DNA of 64,000 nt from Lachnospiraceae bacterium (GTDB taxonomy: Bacteria; Bacillota; Clostridia; Lachnospirales; Lachnospiraceae), in the NCBI GenBank assembly GCA_028689715.1, contig JAQVCQ010000001.1, positions 54,787 to 118,786 of the forward strand. Reading direction: 5' to 3'. Below the pieces are notes generated by a model. That model saw nothing but the letters and a program-made list of their open reading frames with translations, had not been told where the DNA came from and did not search any database. A program made the translations under genes and the position numbers. Below, piece by piece: positions 1 through 9,509 of the stretch. How positions within the stretch are numbered: position 1 is the first letter of the stretch; each line of letters starts with the position of its first letter.

Positions 1-303
1 TGTATTCTCCTTGAAGACGAGGACGAAGAGACCTTATTCGTGAACTGTGCAGGTCAGCCAATGAGTCGGCAGGGATTTTGGAAGATCATCAAACAATATT
101 CAAAAAAAGCAGGAATCAAGGCAGATATTACACCTCATACGATCAGGCATTCCTTTGCAGCACACCTTGTTGAAAATGGTGCGGATTTAAGAAGTGTACA
201 GGAAATGCTTGGACATTCTGACATTTCTACAACTCAGATCTATGCACATCTTTCAAATAGTAAAATAAAAGACGTATATATGAAAGCACATCCCAGAGGA
301 TAA
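1..303 (+). CDS. xerD: Tyrosine site-specific recombinase XerC/XerD family, C-terminal part (5' end outside the window)
   Basis: The reading frame is open from base 1, so the start lies upstream; 100 residues are visible. The catalytic half of a tyrosine recombinase is clear: HTIRHSF carries the HxxR arm, [14 protein letters not shown] carries the second His and the nucleophilic Tyr. The spacing and wording match XerD/XerC, which resolve chromosome dimers at dif, more closely than phage integrases. No attachment site, excisionase or other mobile gene is seen here, so a housekeeping role is likely (inference). The gene ends inside a strong terminator hairpin. Whether it is XerC, XerD or a single-Xer type cannot be decided without the N-terminal half. 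Confidence 0.85.
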   Translation, partial: CILLEDEDEETLFVNCAGQPMSRQGFWKIIKQYSKKAGIKADITPHTIRHSFAAHLVENGADLRSVQEMLGHSDISTTQIYAHLSNSKIKDVYMKAHPRG

Positions 304-320
304 TGGGATGTGCTTTTTTA
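285..320 (+). terminator. Intrinsic terminator of the recombinase gene
   Basis: A 10-bp perfect stem (AGCACATCCC at 285-294, GGGATGTGCT at 305-314) is followed by a T run. The left arm is inside the last codons of the recombinase gene. The reverse strand has only a short T run, so it would stop the convergent DAHP synthase transcript less well. Confidence 0.85.
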
Positions 321-336
321 GGTTTCTCTATTTTAT

Positions 337-1365
337 TTATTCGTAGGATGCGATTTCATAGATCAGTCGTTCGCTGTCTTCCCAGCCAAGACATGGATCC
401 GTTATTGATTTTCCATAAACACCGTCACCAATTTTTTGACAACCTTCTTCCAGATAACTTTCGATCATAACACCTTTTACAAGTTGATGAATATCAGGAC
501 TGGTCTTTCTGCTGTGCATGACTTCTTTCACGATCCGGATCTGTTCTTGATACATTTTATTGGAATTGGAGTGATTTGCATCAATAATGGTAGCAGGGTT
601 AACGAGATCCATTTCGTTATACATATCAAAAAGACGGTGCAAGTCTTCATAATGATAGTTCGGGATAGAATTTCCGTGCTTGTTCACAGCGCCTCTGAGA
701 ACAGTATGCGCAAGTTCGTTTCCGGTAGTGGTCACTTCATAACCACGGTAAATAAAAGAGTGCGGGTGTTGCGCTGCATAAACTGAGTTCAGCATGACTG
801 AATAATCACCACTTGTAGGGTTTTTCATACCGGCTGGTACATCAAAACCACTTACCGTCAGACGATGCTGCTGGTCTTCGACAGAACGAGCACCAATTGC
901 TACATAAGAAAGGATATCAGAAACATATCCCCAGTTTTCAGGATAAAGCATTTCATCTGCTGCAGTCAGACCAGTTTCTGAAATCGCACGTATATGCATT
1001 TTTCTCATTGAAATAAGTCCCTGTAAAAAATCAGGTTGCTTTTCAGGGTCAGGCTGATGTACCATTCCTTTGTAACCTTCACCTGTAGTTCTTGGCTTGT
1101 TAGTATATATTCTTGGAATCAGGATCAGCTTATCAGATACTTTTTCCTGAAGTTTTGATAATCTGTTAATATAATCGCAGACGGAATCTTCATTATCTGC
1201 TGAACATGGTCCGATGATCACTAAAAATTTATTGGATACCCCTGTAATCACATCTCTGATTTCGCGGTCACGCTGCTCTTTTATCTGAAGCAGAGCGGGT
1301 GGAAGAGGATATTCTTCCCTTATTTCCTGAGGGGTAGGAAGTAATCTGATAAAATTGAATCCCAT
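337..1365 (-). CDS. aroF: 3-deoxy-7-phosphoheptulonate (DAHP) synthase, class I AroG/AroF type
   Basis: Catalyses condensation of phosphoenolpyruvate and erythrose 4-phosphate, the first step of the shikimate pathway to aromatic amino acids. The 342-residue length fits the AroFGH (type I alpha) family. Visible motifs are IGPCSAD (about 51-57), the PRTTGEGYKG phosphate-binding stretch (91-100), GARSVEDQQHR (158-168) and DANHSNSNK (262-270). The gene is alone on the reverse strand with its own consensus promoter and an AGGAG-type ribosome binding site. I see no T-box or trp-type leader. The isozyme name (AroF, AroG or AroH) and feedback specificity cannot be told from sequence by eye. Confidence 0.95.
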   Translation of the reverse strand: MGFNFIRLLPTPQEIREEYPLPPALLQIKEQRDREIRDVITGVSNKFLVIIGPCSADNEDSVCDYINRLSKLQEKVSDKLILIPRIYTNKPRTTGEGYKGMVHQPDPEKQPDFLQGLISMRKMHIRAISETGLTAADEMLYPENWGYVSDILSYVAIGARSVEDQQHRLTVSGFDVPAGMKNPTSGDYSVMLNSVYAAQHPHSFIYRGYEVTTTGNELAHTVLRGAVNKHGNSIPNYHYEDLHRLFDMYNEMDLVNPATIIDANHSNSNKMYQEQIRIVKEVMHSRKTSPDIHQLVKGVMIESYLEEGCQKIGDGVYGKSITDPCLGWEDSERLIYEIASYE

Positions 1366-1403
1366 AATTATTCTCCTTTGGTTTCGTTTGCAAAAGCATG
1401 TCT

Positions 1404-1432
1404 ATTATAGTATATCTTTTGATGTTGTGCAA
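1404..1432 (-). promoter_or_regulatory. Sigma-A promoter of the DAHP synthase gene
   Basis: Read on the reverse strand: TTGCAC (1427-1432), 17-nt spacer, TATAAT (1404-1409), about 40 nt upstream of the start codon. Confidence 0.8.
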
Positions 1433-1507
1433 GAAAATGTAACGAATGACGAAGGCTGACTTGCTATCAGTTTATAATTTCTTTATAATATATTAGAACC
1501 TCGCATA

Positions 1508-1536
1508 TTGACACTGAAAAAATGCGGTGCTATTAT
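1508..1536 (+). promoter_or_regulatory. Sigma-A promoter of the nifS-nifU-mnmA operon
   Basis: TTGACA (1508-1513), 17-nt spacer, TATTAT (1531-1536). A short inverted repeat (CGCAT at 1502-1506, ATGCG at 1522-1526) brackets the -35 box; it may be chance. Confidence 0.8.
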
Positions 1537-1588
1537 GAAAACACACAATACGAAGTGGATTACTAGGAAATGAAAGCAGGGTAAGATT

Positions 1589-2782
1589 ATGAATAAAGAG
1601 AAACAATCATTTATTTATTTTGATAATGCAGCTACTACCAAAACTGCACCTGAGGTCGTGGAAGCCATGCTTCCTTACTTCACAGAATATTTTGGGAATC
1701 CAAGCAGCATCTATACATTAGCTGGAACCAGCAAGAAGGCAGTCACACAGTCAAGAGATATCATTGCCGGTGCACTTGGTGCCGAATCAAATGAAATCTA
1801 TTTTACAGCAGGCGGATCTGAAGCTGATAACTGGGCATTGATCGCTACGGCAGAAGCTTATGAATCGAAAGGAAAACATATCATAACATCCTCGATTGAG
1901 CATCATGCTGTATTGTCGACTTGCCATTATCTCGAAAAGCGTGGATTTGAAGTGACTTATCTTCCGGTTGATGAGTATGGTCTGATCGACTTGAATGAAT
2001 TAAAACGTTCAATCAGAACAGATACGATTCTCATTTCAATTATGTTTGCTAATAATGAAATTGGAACAATACAGCCTGTAATAGAAATTGGTAAGATCGC
2101 GAAGGAACATAAGATATTATTTCATACAGATGCAGTACAGGCATTTGGGCAGATTCCGATATCAGTTGATGAAATGAATATAGATATGCTGAGTGCAAGT
2201 GGACATAAACTGAATGGCCCGAAAGGAATTGGTTTTTTATATATTAGAAAAGGTGTGAAGTCCCGTTCCTTTATCCATGGAGGTCAGCAGGAGAGAGGCA
2301 GACGTGCGGGAACAGAAAATGTTCCTGGAATCGTTGGGATGGGAGCTGCTACAAAGCGTGCACTTTCTATTATGGAAGAAAAGACGTTGAAAGAATTAGA
2401 ACTCCGTGATTATATGATCAATAAGACCTTGAAAGAAGTACCTTTTGCAAGATTAAATGGTCATCCAACGTTAAGGCTTCCAAACAATATTAACCTTGGT
2501 TTTGAATTTGTAGAAGGGGAATCGCTTCTGATCAAACTTGATATGGAAGGAATCTGTGCATCCAGTGGTTCTGCATGTACATCAGGTTCTTTGGATCCAT
2601 CCCATGTATTACTTGCTATTGGTCTGCCACATGAAAAAGCACATGGATCACTTAGAATTTCAATAAGTGAAGAGAACACAAAAGAAGAAGTGGATTTTAC
2701 AATAGAAAAAATAAAAGAGATTTTGGAATATCTCAGAAACATGTCACCACTTTATGAAGATTATAAGAAAAAACATCAGTAA
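1589..2782 (+). CDS. nifS: Cysteine desulfurase, NifS/IscS family
   Basis: PLP enzyme that converts cysteine to alanine and passes a persulfide to partner proteins. At 397 residues the length is typical. Landmarks are DNAATT near the N-terminus, the PLP-binding region HTDAVQAFGQ, the Schiff-base lysine in SASGHKLNGPKG, and the mobile loop GSACTSGS with the catalytic cysteine. It heads an operon with a NifU-type scaffold and MnmA. That order suggests it feeds sulfur both to Fe-S clusters and to tRNA 2-thiouridine, as YrvO does for MnmA in Bacillus (the analogy is inference). The start has a usable AGGG site just upstream. Confidence 0.96.
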   Translation: MNKEKQSFIYFDNAATTKTAPEVVEAMLPYFTEYFGNPSSIYTLAGTSKKAVTQSRDIIAGALGAESNEIYFTAGGSEADNWALIATAEAYESKGKHIITSSIEHHAVLSTCHYLEKRGFEVTYLPVDEYGLIDLNELKRSIRTDTILISIMFANNEIGTIQPVIEIGKIAKEHKILFHTDAVQAFGQIPISVDEMNIDMLSASGHKLNGPKGIGFLYIRKGVKSRSFIHGGQQERGRRAGTENVPGIVGMGAATKRALSIMEEKTLKELELRDYMINKTLKEVPFARLNGHPTLRLPNNINLGFEFVEGESLLIKLDMEGICASSGSACTSGSLDPSHVLLAIGLPHEKAHGSLRISISEENTKEEVDFTIEKIKEILEYLRNMSPLYEDYKKKHQ

Positions 2783-2812
2783 TGACCTGAAAAGGGACTG
2801 AAAGAAGCGGTG

Positions 2813-2830
2813 TAGAATATGAATATTCTA
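2813..2830. repeat. 18-bp palindrome between nifS and nifU
   Basis: TAGAATAT-GA-ATATTCTA is a perfect inverted repeat with 8-bp arms and a 2-nt centre in the 67-bp nifS-nifU gap, 20 bp before the nifU start. No T run follows, so it is not an intrinsic terminator. It could be an operator or an RNA processing hairpin. Confidence 0.6.
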
Positions 2831-2849
2831 TACTGATATAAGGAAAGGT

Positions 2850-3302
2850 ATGGTTAATCATATGTATAGTGAAAAAGTAATGGATCATTTTTCGAATCCA
2901 AGAAATATGGGTGAAATAGAAAATGCCAGCGGCGTAGGTACGGTAGGTAATGCAAAGTGCGGTGATATCATGCGTATGTATCTTGATATTGATGAAAATG
3001 GACTCATCCAGGATGTGAAGTTTAAAACATTTGGATGTGGTGCGGCAGTTGCTACAAGCAGTATGGCAACGGAACTGGTAAAAGGAAAAACTGTTCAAGA
3101 AGCACTTAAAATCACAAATAAGGCTGTTACTGATGCACTTGACGGGCTGCCACCGGTAAAAGTACATTGTTCCCTTCTTGCAGAGGAAGCAATTCATGCC
3201 GCATTATGGGATTACGCTCAGAAAAATGGAATAGAAATAGAAGGACTGTCACAGCCAAAGACAGATATTCATGATGGTGAGGAAGAAGAGACCTATGAAT
3301 AA
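2850..3302 (+). CDS. nifU: Fe-S cluster scaffold, NifU/IscU N-terminal-domain family
   Basis: Small scaffold on which [2Fe-2S] and [4Fe-4S] clusters are built from sulfur supplied by NifS. The three ligand cysteines are visible in AKCGD, TFGCGAA and [10 protein letters not shown], with the conserved aspartate next to the first. The AAGGA ribosome binding site at 2840-2844 suits the ATG at 2850. Many homologues begin at the equivalent of [10 protein letters not shown], which would be the ATG at 2862, so the start is uncertain by four codons. The product lacks the C-terminal Nfu domain of full NifU. Its last codons overlap the mnmA start (ATGAATAA). Confidence 0.93.
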   Translation: MVNHMYSEKVMDHFSNPRNMGEIENASGVGTVGNAKCGDIMRMYLDIDENGLIQDVKFKTFGCGAAVATSSMATELVKGKTVQEALKITNKAVTDALDGLPPVKVHCSLLAEEAIHAALWDYAQKNGIEIEGLSQPKTDIHDGEEEETYE

Positions 3303-4371
3303 AAAAGTAGTTGTCGGAATGTCGGGTGGAGTTGATTCTTCGGTCGCAGCCTGTTTGTTAAAAGAGCAGGGATATGATGTGATCGGTGTTACCATGCAGA
3401 TCTGGCAGGATGAAGAAACAGAACAGATCGAGCAGGAAGGTGGTTGCTGTGGCCTGACAGCTGTGGATGACGCCAGAAGGGTTGCTCAGGCACTTGATAT
3501 TCCATATTATGTCATGAATTTCAAACAGGAGTTCAGAACAAATGTAATCGATTATTTTGTGAATGCATATCTGGAAGGAAAAACACCAAATCCCTGTATT
3601 GCGTGTAACAGATATGTGAAATGGGAATCTCTTTTACAAAGAAGTCTGGAGATTGGTGCAGATTATATTGCGACCGGTCATTATGCCAGAATAGAAAAAG
3701 TACCTAGTGGAAGGTATTCACTTAAAATGTCCAAAACAGCGGAGAAGGATCAGACCTATGCATTGTATAACCTGACCCAGGAACAGCTCTTAAGGACATT
3801 AATGCCTGTTGGTGATTACACAAAAGATGAAATCAGAAAAATTGCCATTGAAAACAAACTTCCTGTTGCTCATAAAGCAGATAGTCAGGAAATTTGTTTT
3901 ATTCCGGACCATGATTATGCTGCATTTATACAAAATGAAGCTGGTGAAAGAGTGCCTGGAGCGGGTAATTTTGTGACGGAAGATGGACTTGTGATTGGGA
4001 GACATCTTGGAATTACACATTACACGGTAGGACAGCGTAAGGGATTGAATCTTGCTCTGGGATATCCTGTATTTGTAACAAAGATCCGACCTGATACAAA
4101 TGAAGTCGTGATCGGAAAAAGTGAAGATGTTTTTTCGGACAGACTGATCTGTGATCATGTAAACTATATGCTGGAAGACGACCTTATAGAATCAAAACAT
4201 TTACTGGCCAAGATCAGATATGGTCATAAAGGCGAATACTGTACGATTCGAAAAAATGAAGATGGTTCTCTGGATTGTGTTTTTGATAAACCTGTCAGAG
4301 CAGTCACACCCGGACAAGCAGTTGTATTTTATGAAAACGGATACGTATTTGGAGGCGGAACCATTCGGTAA
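3295..4371 (+). CDS. mnmA: tRNA-specific 2-thiouridylase MnmA
   Basis: Thiolates the wobble uridine (U34) of Lys, Glu and Gln tRNAs using ATP and a persulfide donor. Seen: the PP-loop GMSGGVDSS at the N-terminus, the cysteine in [23 protein letters not shown] and the second catalytic cysteine in SQEICFIPD, then the GQRKGLNLA region. The start at 3295 is chosen because GAGGAAG lies 8 nt upstream and the ATG overlaps the nifU stop; an upstream in-frame ATG at 3271 has no ribosome binding site and would add 8 untypical residues. Length 358, normal for MnmA. Translational coupling to nifU is likely. Confidence 0.96.
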   Translation: MNKKVVVGMSGGVDSSVAACLLKEQGYDVIGVTMQIWQDEETEQIEQEGGCCGLTAVDDARRVAQALDIPYYVMNFKQEFRTNVIDYFVNAYLEGKTPNPCIACNRYVKWESLLQRSLEIGADYIATGHYARIEKVPSGRYSLKMSKTAEKDQTYALYNLTQEQLLRTLMPVGDYTKDEIRKIAIENKLPVAHKADSQEICFIPDHDYAAFIQNEAGERVPGAGNFVTEDGLVIGRHLGITHYTVGQRKGLNLALGYPVFVTKIRPDTNEVVIGKSEDVFSDRLICDHVNYMLEDDLIESKHLLAKIRYGHKGEYCTIRKNEDGSLDCVFDKPVRAVTPGQAVVFYENGYVFGGGTIR

Positions 4372-4386
4372 CCGCCTCTGTTTTTA
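4352..4386 (+). terminator. Intrinsic terminator of the nifS-nifU-mnmA operon
   Basis: Stem GAGGCGG (4352-4358) with CCGCCTC (4372-4378), followed by TGTTTTT. The left arm is inside the last mnmA codons. Confidence 0.8.
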
Positions 4387-5199
4387 TAATGGCTTGTATT
4401 CAGGGATATGTTTTTCGTAAATACAATAATATTTGTAGCCTATTTCTTTTAATAAAGAAGCAGCTTCAGCAAAATAATCTCCTACCTGAGCAGCTTTATG
4501 TGCATCGGAACCAATCGTGATCCGGTCTCCACCAAGTTCACGGTAACGAATCAGGATTTCTTTTGTTGGATTTGGAAGCATCAGAGAAGAGCGATAACCA
4601 CCGGTATTTAATTCGATTCCCTTTTCTTTTTCGATCAGAAGAAGAAGGATCTCATCGATCAGGTCGGAATAGGCAGAATAGGTATAGCGGAATCCTCTTT
4701 CGTTCGCATAGCGTGCAATATAATCAAGATGCCCACAGACATCAAAATAATCAAAAGATTTTATATTATCAAGTGTAGTGAGAAAATATTCATCAAAAGC
4801 TTCTTTTTCATTACGACCCTCGTAATAGGAGTCGAAATAGGGATCTTTACCATGACATATATGAGTAGATCCAATAATGAAATCAAAATCATTTTCGTGT
4901 ACAAATTGAAGGATTTCCTTTTTTACATGTTTCTGGAGTCCAAGCTCCACGCCGTAAAAAAGTTTGATCTTTCCATCGTATTTTTCTTTGTAACGGATCA
5001 GATCATACAAAAATGCATCCGGATTCAAGGAAAAAATAGCTTTTTGTCCTTCTTGATAGGGGAAATCGACATCATGGTGTTCTGTAAAACAAAGGTGCGT
5101 CAGACCTTTTTCAATACCGGTTTTGATCATATCCTCCATGGAAGCGGTGGAATCTCCGGAAAAACTGGAGTGTAAATGATAATCAGCTTTTATTGCCAT
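4384..5199 (-). CDS. PHP-domain histidinol-phosphatase-like phosphoesterase (HisJ/HisK family)
   Basis: A 271-residue PHP metallo-phosphoesterase. Metal-ligand motifs are in the expected order: DYHLHSSFSGD at the N-terminus, FTEHHD, GVELG, GSTHI, CGHLDYI and GSDAH near the C-terminus. The family assignment is to bacterial histidinol phosphatases that dephosphorylate L-histidinol phosphate in histidine synthesis. No other his genes are in the window, so substrate is inferred from family resemblance only. It is a single gene on the reverse strand, converging on mnmA, with its own promoter and an AAAGGATG ribosome binding site. Confidence 0.85.
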   Translation of the reverse strand: MAIKADYHLHSSFSGDSTASMEDMIKTGIEKGLTHLCFTEHHDVDFPYQEGQKAIFSLNPDAFLYDLIRYKEKYDGKIKLFYGVELGLQKHVKKEILQFVHENDFDFIIGSTHICHGKDPYFDSYYEGRNEKEAFDEYFLTTLDNIKSFDYFDVCGHLDYIARYANERGFRYTYSAYSDLIDEILLLLIEKEKGIELNTGGYRSSLMLPNPTKEILIRYRELGGDRITIGSDAHKAAQVGDYFAEAASLLKEIGYKYYCIYEKHIPEYKPL

Positions 5200-5215
5200 T
5201 TCATTTCATCCTTTC

Positions 5216-5244
5216 ATAATGTAAGAACACATTGACAGTTACAA
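5216..5244 (-). promoter_or_regulatory. Probable promoter of the PHP phosphatase gene
   Basis: Reverse strand: TTGTAA (5239-5244), 17-nt spacer, CATTAT (5216-5221). It would give a very short 5' UTR. Confidence 0.5.
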
Positions 5245-5322
5245 TAATATTTTATATGATTTAGTCTGAAAAAGCAAAAAAAACCTTATAAAAAAGTCAG
5301 GTACAGACATCATAATAATAAT

Positions 5323-5352
5323 ATTCAAGATTTTTCAATTTACATCTTGAAT
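5323..5352. promoter_or_regulatory. 9-bp inverted repeat over the gapA -35 box, candidate operator
   Basis: ATTCAAGAT (5323-5331) and ATCTTGAAT (5344-5352) form a perfect inverted repeat with a 12-nt centre. Arm centres are 21 bp apart, two helical turns. The right arm includes the -35 hexamer TTGAAT, so a bound dimer would block RNA polymerase. The regulator is unknown. Confidence 0.55.
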
Positions 5353-5375
5353 TTATTGTTCGGATTGTGTAGAAT
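5347..5375 (+). promoter_or_regulatory. Probable promoter of gapA-pgk-tpiA
   Basis: TTGAAT (5347-5352), 17-nt spacer, TAGAAT (5370-5375), leaving a leader of about 78 nt before gapA. Confidence 0.6.
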
Positions 5376-5447
5376 ATACGTGCTGATAAAAATTTGACAA
5401 TCATAAGGTAATTATGGTTACATCAAAAATTATATTAATCATTCTAG

Positions 5448-6473
<1,026 letters not shown>

Positions 6474-6507
6474 TCTGTATTTAGTTCGTAACATCAAGAT
6501 CCAAAAT

Positions 6508-6537
6508 GGGTCCGGTCCATAGGATCGGACTCTTTTT
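6508..6537 (+). terminator. Intrinsic terminator/attenuator between gapA and pgk
   Basis: An 11-bp stem with two G-T pairs (6508-6518 with 6522-6532, 3-nt loop) followed by TTTTT. No convincing separate pgk promoter is seen, so it probably acts as a partial terminator that sets the gapA:pgk ratio (inference). Confidence 0.75.
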
Positions 6538-6579
6538 AATGATGAAAATCATTACTAAATTTTATGGAGGGTATCCAAA

Positions 6580-7785
6580 ATGTTAAACAAAAAATCAGTT
6601 GATGATATCAGTGTAAAAGGAAAACGCGTTCTTTGCAGATGCGATTTCAATGTACCATTAAAAGAAGGCGTGATCACAGATGTGAACCGTCTGACAGCAG
6701 CACTTCCTACAATTAAAAAATTGATCGCTGATGGTGGTAAAGTAATTCTTTGTTCCCACCTTGGTAAACCAAAGGGTGAGCCAAAACCAGAATTATCACT
6801 TGCACCTGTTGCAGTGAAATTAGCTGAACTTCTTGGACAGGAAGTGAAGTTCGCGGCGGATGCTGAAGTAGTAGGTCCTAATGCGAAAGCAGCTGTTGCA
6901 GCAATGAATGATGGAGATGTTGTTCTTCTTGAAAACACACGTTACAGAATTGAAGAAACAAAAAATGGTGAAGCATTCAGCCAGGATCTTGCTTCTCTCT
7001 GTGATGTATTTGTAAATGATGCATTTGGAACAGCGCACAGAGCACACTGCTCAAATGTTGGTGTTGCACAGCTTGTAGACACAGCAGTCGTTGGCTACCT
7101 GATGCAGAAAGAAATCGACTTCCTTGGTAATGCAGTAAATACACCTGTAAGACCATTCGTTGCAATTCTTGGTGGAGCAAAAGTAGCGGATAAATTAAAC
7201 GTTATTTCCAATCTGCTTGAAAAATGCGATACCCTGATCATTGGTGGTGGTATGGCATATACATTCTTAAAAGCAAAAGGTATGGAAGTTGGATCATCTC
7301 TTGTAGACAATGAAAAACTTGAATACTGTAGAGAGATGGTTGAAAAAGCTGAAAAATTAGGGAAAACACTACTTCTTCCTGTAGATACAAAAATTGCTGC
7401 TTCTTTCCCAAGTCCTATTGATGCTGAAATAGAAGTAGAAAATGTTGCATGTGATCAGATCCCAGCAGATAAGATGGGTCTTGATATTGGAACAGAATCA
7501 GCAAACCTGTTTGCTGAAGCAGTAAAAACTGCAAAAACTGTTGTTTGGAACGGACCAATGGGTGTATTTGAAAACCCTATTCTTGCAAAAGGAACAATCG
7601 CTGTAGCAAAAGCACTTGCTGAAACAGACGCAACTACGATCATCGGTGGCGGTGATTCTGCAGCAGCTGTAAATCAGCTTGGATTTGGTGATCAAATGAC
7701 TCATATTTCAACTGGTGGCGGAGCTTCTCTTGAGTTTTTAGAAGGTAAAGAGCTTCCAGGTGTCGTAGCAGCTAATGATAAATAA
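6580..7785 (+). CDS. pgk: Phosphoglycerate kinase
   Basis: Transfers the acyl phosphate of 1,3-bisphosphoglycerate to ADP. 401 residues. Seen: [11 protein letters not shown] near the N-terminus, the substrate-binding [21 protein letters not shown], the hinge [10 protein letters not shown], and the nucleotide-binding GPMGVFE and IGGGDSAAA near the C-terminus. A GGAGGG site precedes the start. Second gene of the glycolytic cluster, 32 bp ahead of tpiA. Confidence 0.98.
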   Translation: MLNKKSVDDISVKGKRVLCRCDFNVPLKEGVITDVNRLTAALPTIKKLIADGGKVILCSHLGKPKGEPKPELSLAPVAVKLAELLGQEVKFAADAEVVGPNAKAAVAAMNDGDVVLLENTRYRIEETKNGEAFSQDLASLCDVFVNDAFGTAHRAHCSNVGVAQLVDTAVVGYLMQKEIDFLGNAVNTPVRPFVAILGGAKVADKLNVISNLLEKCDTLIIGGGMAYTFLKAKGMEVGSSLVDNEKLEYCREMVEKAEKLGKTLLLPVDTKIAASFPSPIDAEIEVENVACDQIPADKMGLDIGTESANLFAEAVKTAKTVVWNGPMGVFENPILAKGTIAVAKALAETDATTIIGGGDSAAAVNQLGFGDQMTHISTGGGASLEFLEGKELPGVVAANDK

Positions 7786-7817
7786 TCCTGATCAACAGGA
7801 ATGAAGGAGATAATATT

Positions 7818-8588
7818 ATGGCAAGAAAGACAATTGTAGCCGGCAACTGGAAAATGAATATGACTCCAAGCCAGGCAGTAGAACTGATCAACACATTAAA
7901 ACCACTCGTTGCAACTGATGCAGTAGACGTTGTTTTCTGTGTACCAGCAATTGATATCATTCCAGCTCTTGAAGCTGCAAAAGGAAGCAATATTCAGATT
8001 GGTGCAGAAAATATGTACTATGAAGAAAGCGGTGCTTACACAGGAGAAATCTCTCCATCAATGCTTACTGATGTTGGTGTAAAATATGTTATCATTGGAC
8101 ATTCAGAAAGAAGAGAATATTTTGCTGAAACAGATGAAACAGTTAATAAAAAAGTACTGAAAGCATTTGAACATGGTATTACACCGATCGTTTGCTGTGG
8201 AGAATCATTAACACAGAGAGAACAGGGTGTTACAATTGATTTTATCAGACAGCAGATTAAAATTGCATTCTTAAATGTAACAGAAGAGCAGGCTAAAAAA
8301 GCTGTTATTGCATACGAACCAATCTGGGCAATCGGAACAGGTAAAGTTGCTACAACAGAACAGGCTCAGGAAGTATGTGCAGCGATCAGAGAATGTATCG
8401 CAGAACTTTATGGTGATGATACAGCAGAAGTTGTTCGTATTCAGTACGGCGGTTCTGTATCAGCTACAAGTGCAGCTGAATTGTTCACACAGAAAGATAT
8501 CGATGGCGGACTTGTTGGTGGAGCAGCTTTAAAACCAGATTTTGGCAAGATCGTTAATTACAAAGATTTCAAAGTAGTTGAATATTAA
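7818..8588 (+). CDS. tpiA: Triose-phosphate isomerase
   Basis: Interconverts dihydroxyacetone phosphate and glyceraldehyde 3-phosphate. 256 residues with all catalytic signatures: NWKMN (Lys), IIGHSERR (His), [11 protein letters not shown] (Glu) and QYGGSV (phosphate loop). It has an AAGGAG ribosome binding site and ends the glycolytic cluster, followed by a very strong terminator. Confidence 0.98.
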   Translation: MARKTIVAGNWKMNMTPSQAVELINTLKPLVATDAVDVVFCVPAIDIIPALEAAKGSNIQIGAENMYYEESGAYTGEISPSMLTDVGVKYVIIGHSERREYFAETDETVNKKVLKAFEHGITPIVCCGESLTQREQGVTIDFIRQQIKIAFLNVTEEQAKKAVIAYEPIWAIGTGKVATTEQAQEVCAAIRECIAELYGDDTAEVVRIQYGGSVSATSAAELFTQKDIDGGLVGGAALKPDFGKIVNYKDFKVVEY

Positions 8589-8600
8589 GATTTACAGAAA

Positions 8601-8640
8601 AATCAGGTCATGGCATTGTGCCATGACCTGATTTTTTTTT
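8601..8640. terminator. Bidirectional intrinsic terminator after tpiA
   Basis: A 15-bp perfect stem (8601-8615 with 8619-8633, loop TTG) is followed by a long T run on the plus strand and preceded by A5, so it can also stop the converging reverse-strand gene. Confidence 0.92.
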
Positions 8641-9410
8641 TAGAAAAGGAACTCAAACAACAGCAATAGAAGAGGCTGGTGAATTAAATAGACAGGAAGT
8701 GTATGTTTACCGATCTGATTGAAGAATGGAATATTTCCTTTTTGAAGGAAGGTTAATACAGCTTCTTTTTTCTGAATCAATTTCCAGAAAAAGTATCCTG
8801 ATAAGTATAAGAAGATCCATGGAATAAGACTGAAATAATCACCAGAAATAAAAGAATCGGTCGGAAATCCAAAGATAAAACCAATGTGTGACTTGTATAG
8901 CCAGTCTGGTAACGTCAGTATATGTATCGATTCAAACCCAAGTATTCCCTGATTTATATCACGAAATACAATAAATAGCACTGAAGAAAGAAGAAAACCA
9001 TGAAAAGGGTCAAGCTTTTTTAATAAAGGCTGAACGAGGATCATGATGAACCATGCCATTCCCATAAAAGAAAGAATACCCATATATACAGGAAGTTCAG
9101 GCATAAAGAACAATGTGATAAGCGTAATGACCATGCCAGATAAAGTCAGGACACAAGCTCTCTTTATGGGATGACGACCAAAATGAAAACTAATTCCTGA
9201 CAGAAAAATAAATGTCCAGCAGATGGACTGCTGCCAGAGATAGCCAGCTTTTCCAGTATAGAAGGGGATTGATATATGATATAGATAGACCAGATCATAC
9301 AGTGCATGGTAGGCGATCATATTGATCAGCGTGATTGCACGGATAACATCAAGAAAATGATATCTTATTGAAATTGGAGTAGAAGTATTTGATTTTGTGC
9401 TTGATTTCAT
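8640..9410 (-). CDS. Multi-pass membrane protein, DUF1624/heparan-alpha-glucosaminide N-acetyltransferase-like
   Basis: A polytopic protein of 256 residues with about seven hydrophobic segments. The opening RYHFLDVIRAITLINMIAYH with HALYDLVYLY is the signature of the DUF1624 family, related to eukaryotic heparan-alpha-glucosaminide N-acetyltransferase and proposed to move acyl groups across membranes. The start at 9410 (MKSSTKSNT) is preferred because AAGGTGG lies 8 nt upstream; a longer frame from a TTG at 9443 lacks good spacing. It lies downstream of the alcohol dehydrogenase on the same strand but behind a hairpin. Substrate unknown. Confidence 0.7.
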   Translation of the reverse strand: MKSSTKSNTSTPISIRYHFLDVIRAITLINMIAYHALYDLVYLYHISIPFYTGKAGYLWQQSICWTFIFLSGISFHFGRHPIKRACVLTLSGMVITLITLFFMPELPVYMGILSFMGMAWFIMILVQPLLKKLDPFHGFLLSSVLFIVFRDINQGILGFESIHILTLPDWLYKSHIGFIFGFPTDSFISGDYFSLIPWIFLYLSGYFFWKLIQKKEAVLTFLQKGNIPFFNQIGKHTLPVYLIHQPLLLLLFEFLF

Positions 9411-9433
9411 ATCGTTTGCCACCTTAACATGAT

Positions 9434-9477
9434 AACGCCGCAACCCTCTTACAAATCAGTAAAGGAATGCGGCGTTT
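9434..9477. repeat. Inverted repeat between the alcohol dehydrogenase and acyltransferase-like genes
   Basis: AACGCCGCA (9434-9442) and TGCGGCGTT (9469-9477), 9 bp perfect with a 26-nt loop. On the reverse strand no T run follows the second arm, so it would be a weak terminator or a processing hairpin rather than a standard one. Confidence 0.5.
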
Positions 9478-9509
9478 TGATCATGATTCAATTTAATTGA
9501 TTCGTATGT

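Noticed and set aside
1..303. Possible prophage or transposon integrase at the left edge
   Set aside because: Motif wording matches XerC/XerD, and there are no attachment repeats, excisionase or cargo genes nearby.
5394..5422. Second gapA promoter starting with TTGACA at 5394
   Set aside because: No acceptable -10 hexamer at 16-18 nt spacing.
9411..9443. N-terminal extension of the acyltransferase-like gene from a TTG at 9443
   Set aside because: Ribosome binding site abuts the TTG, and the ATG at 9410 has a well-spaced AAGGTGG.
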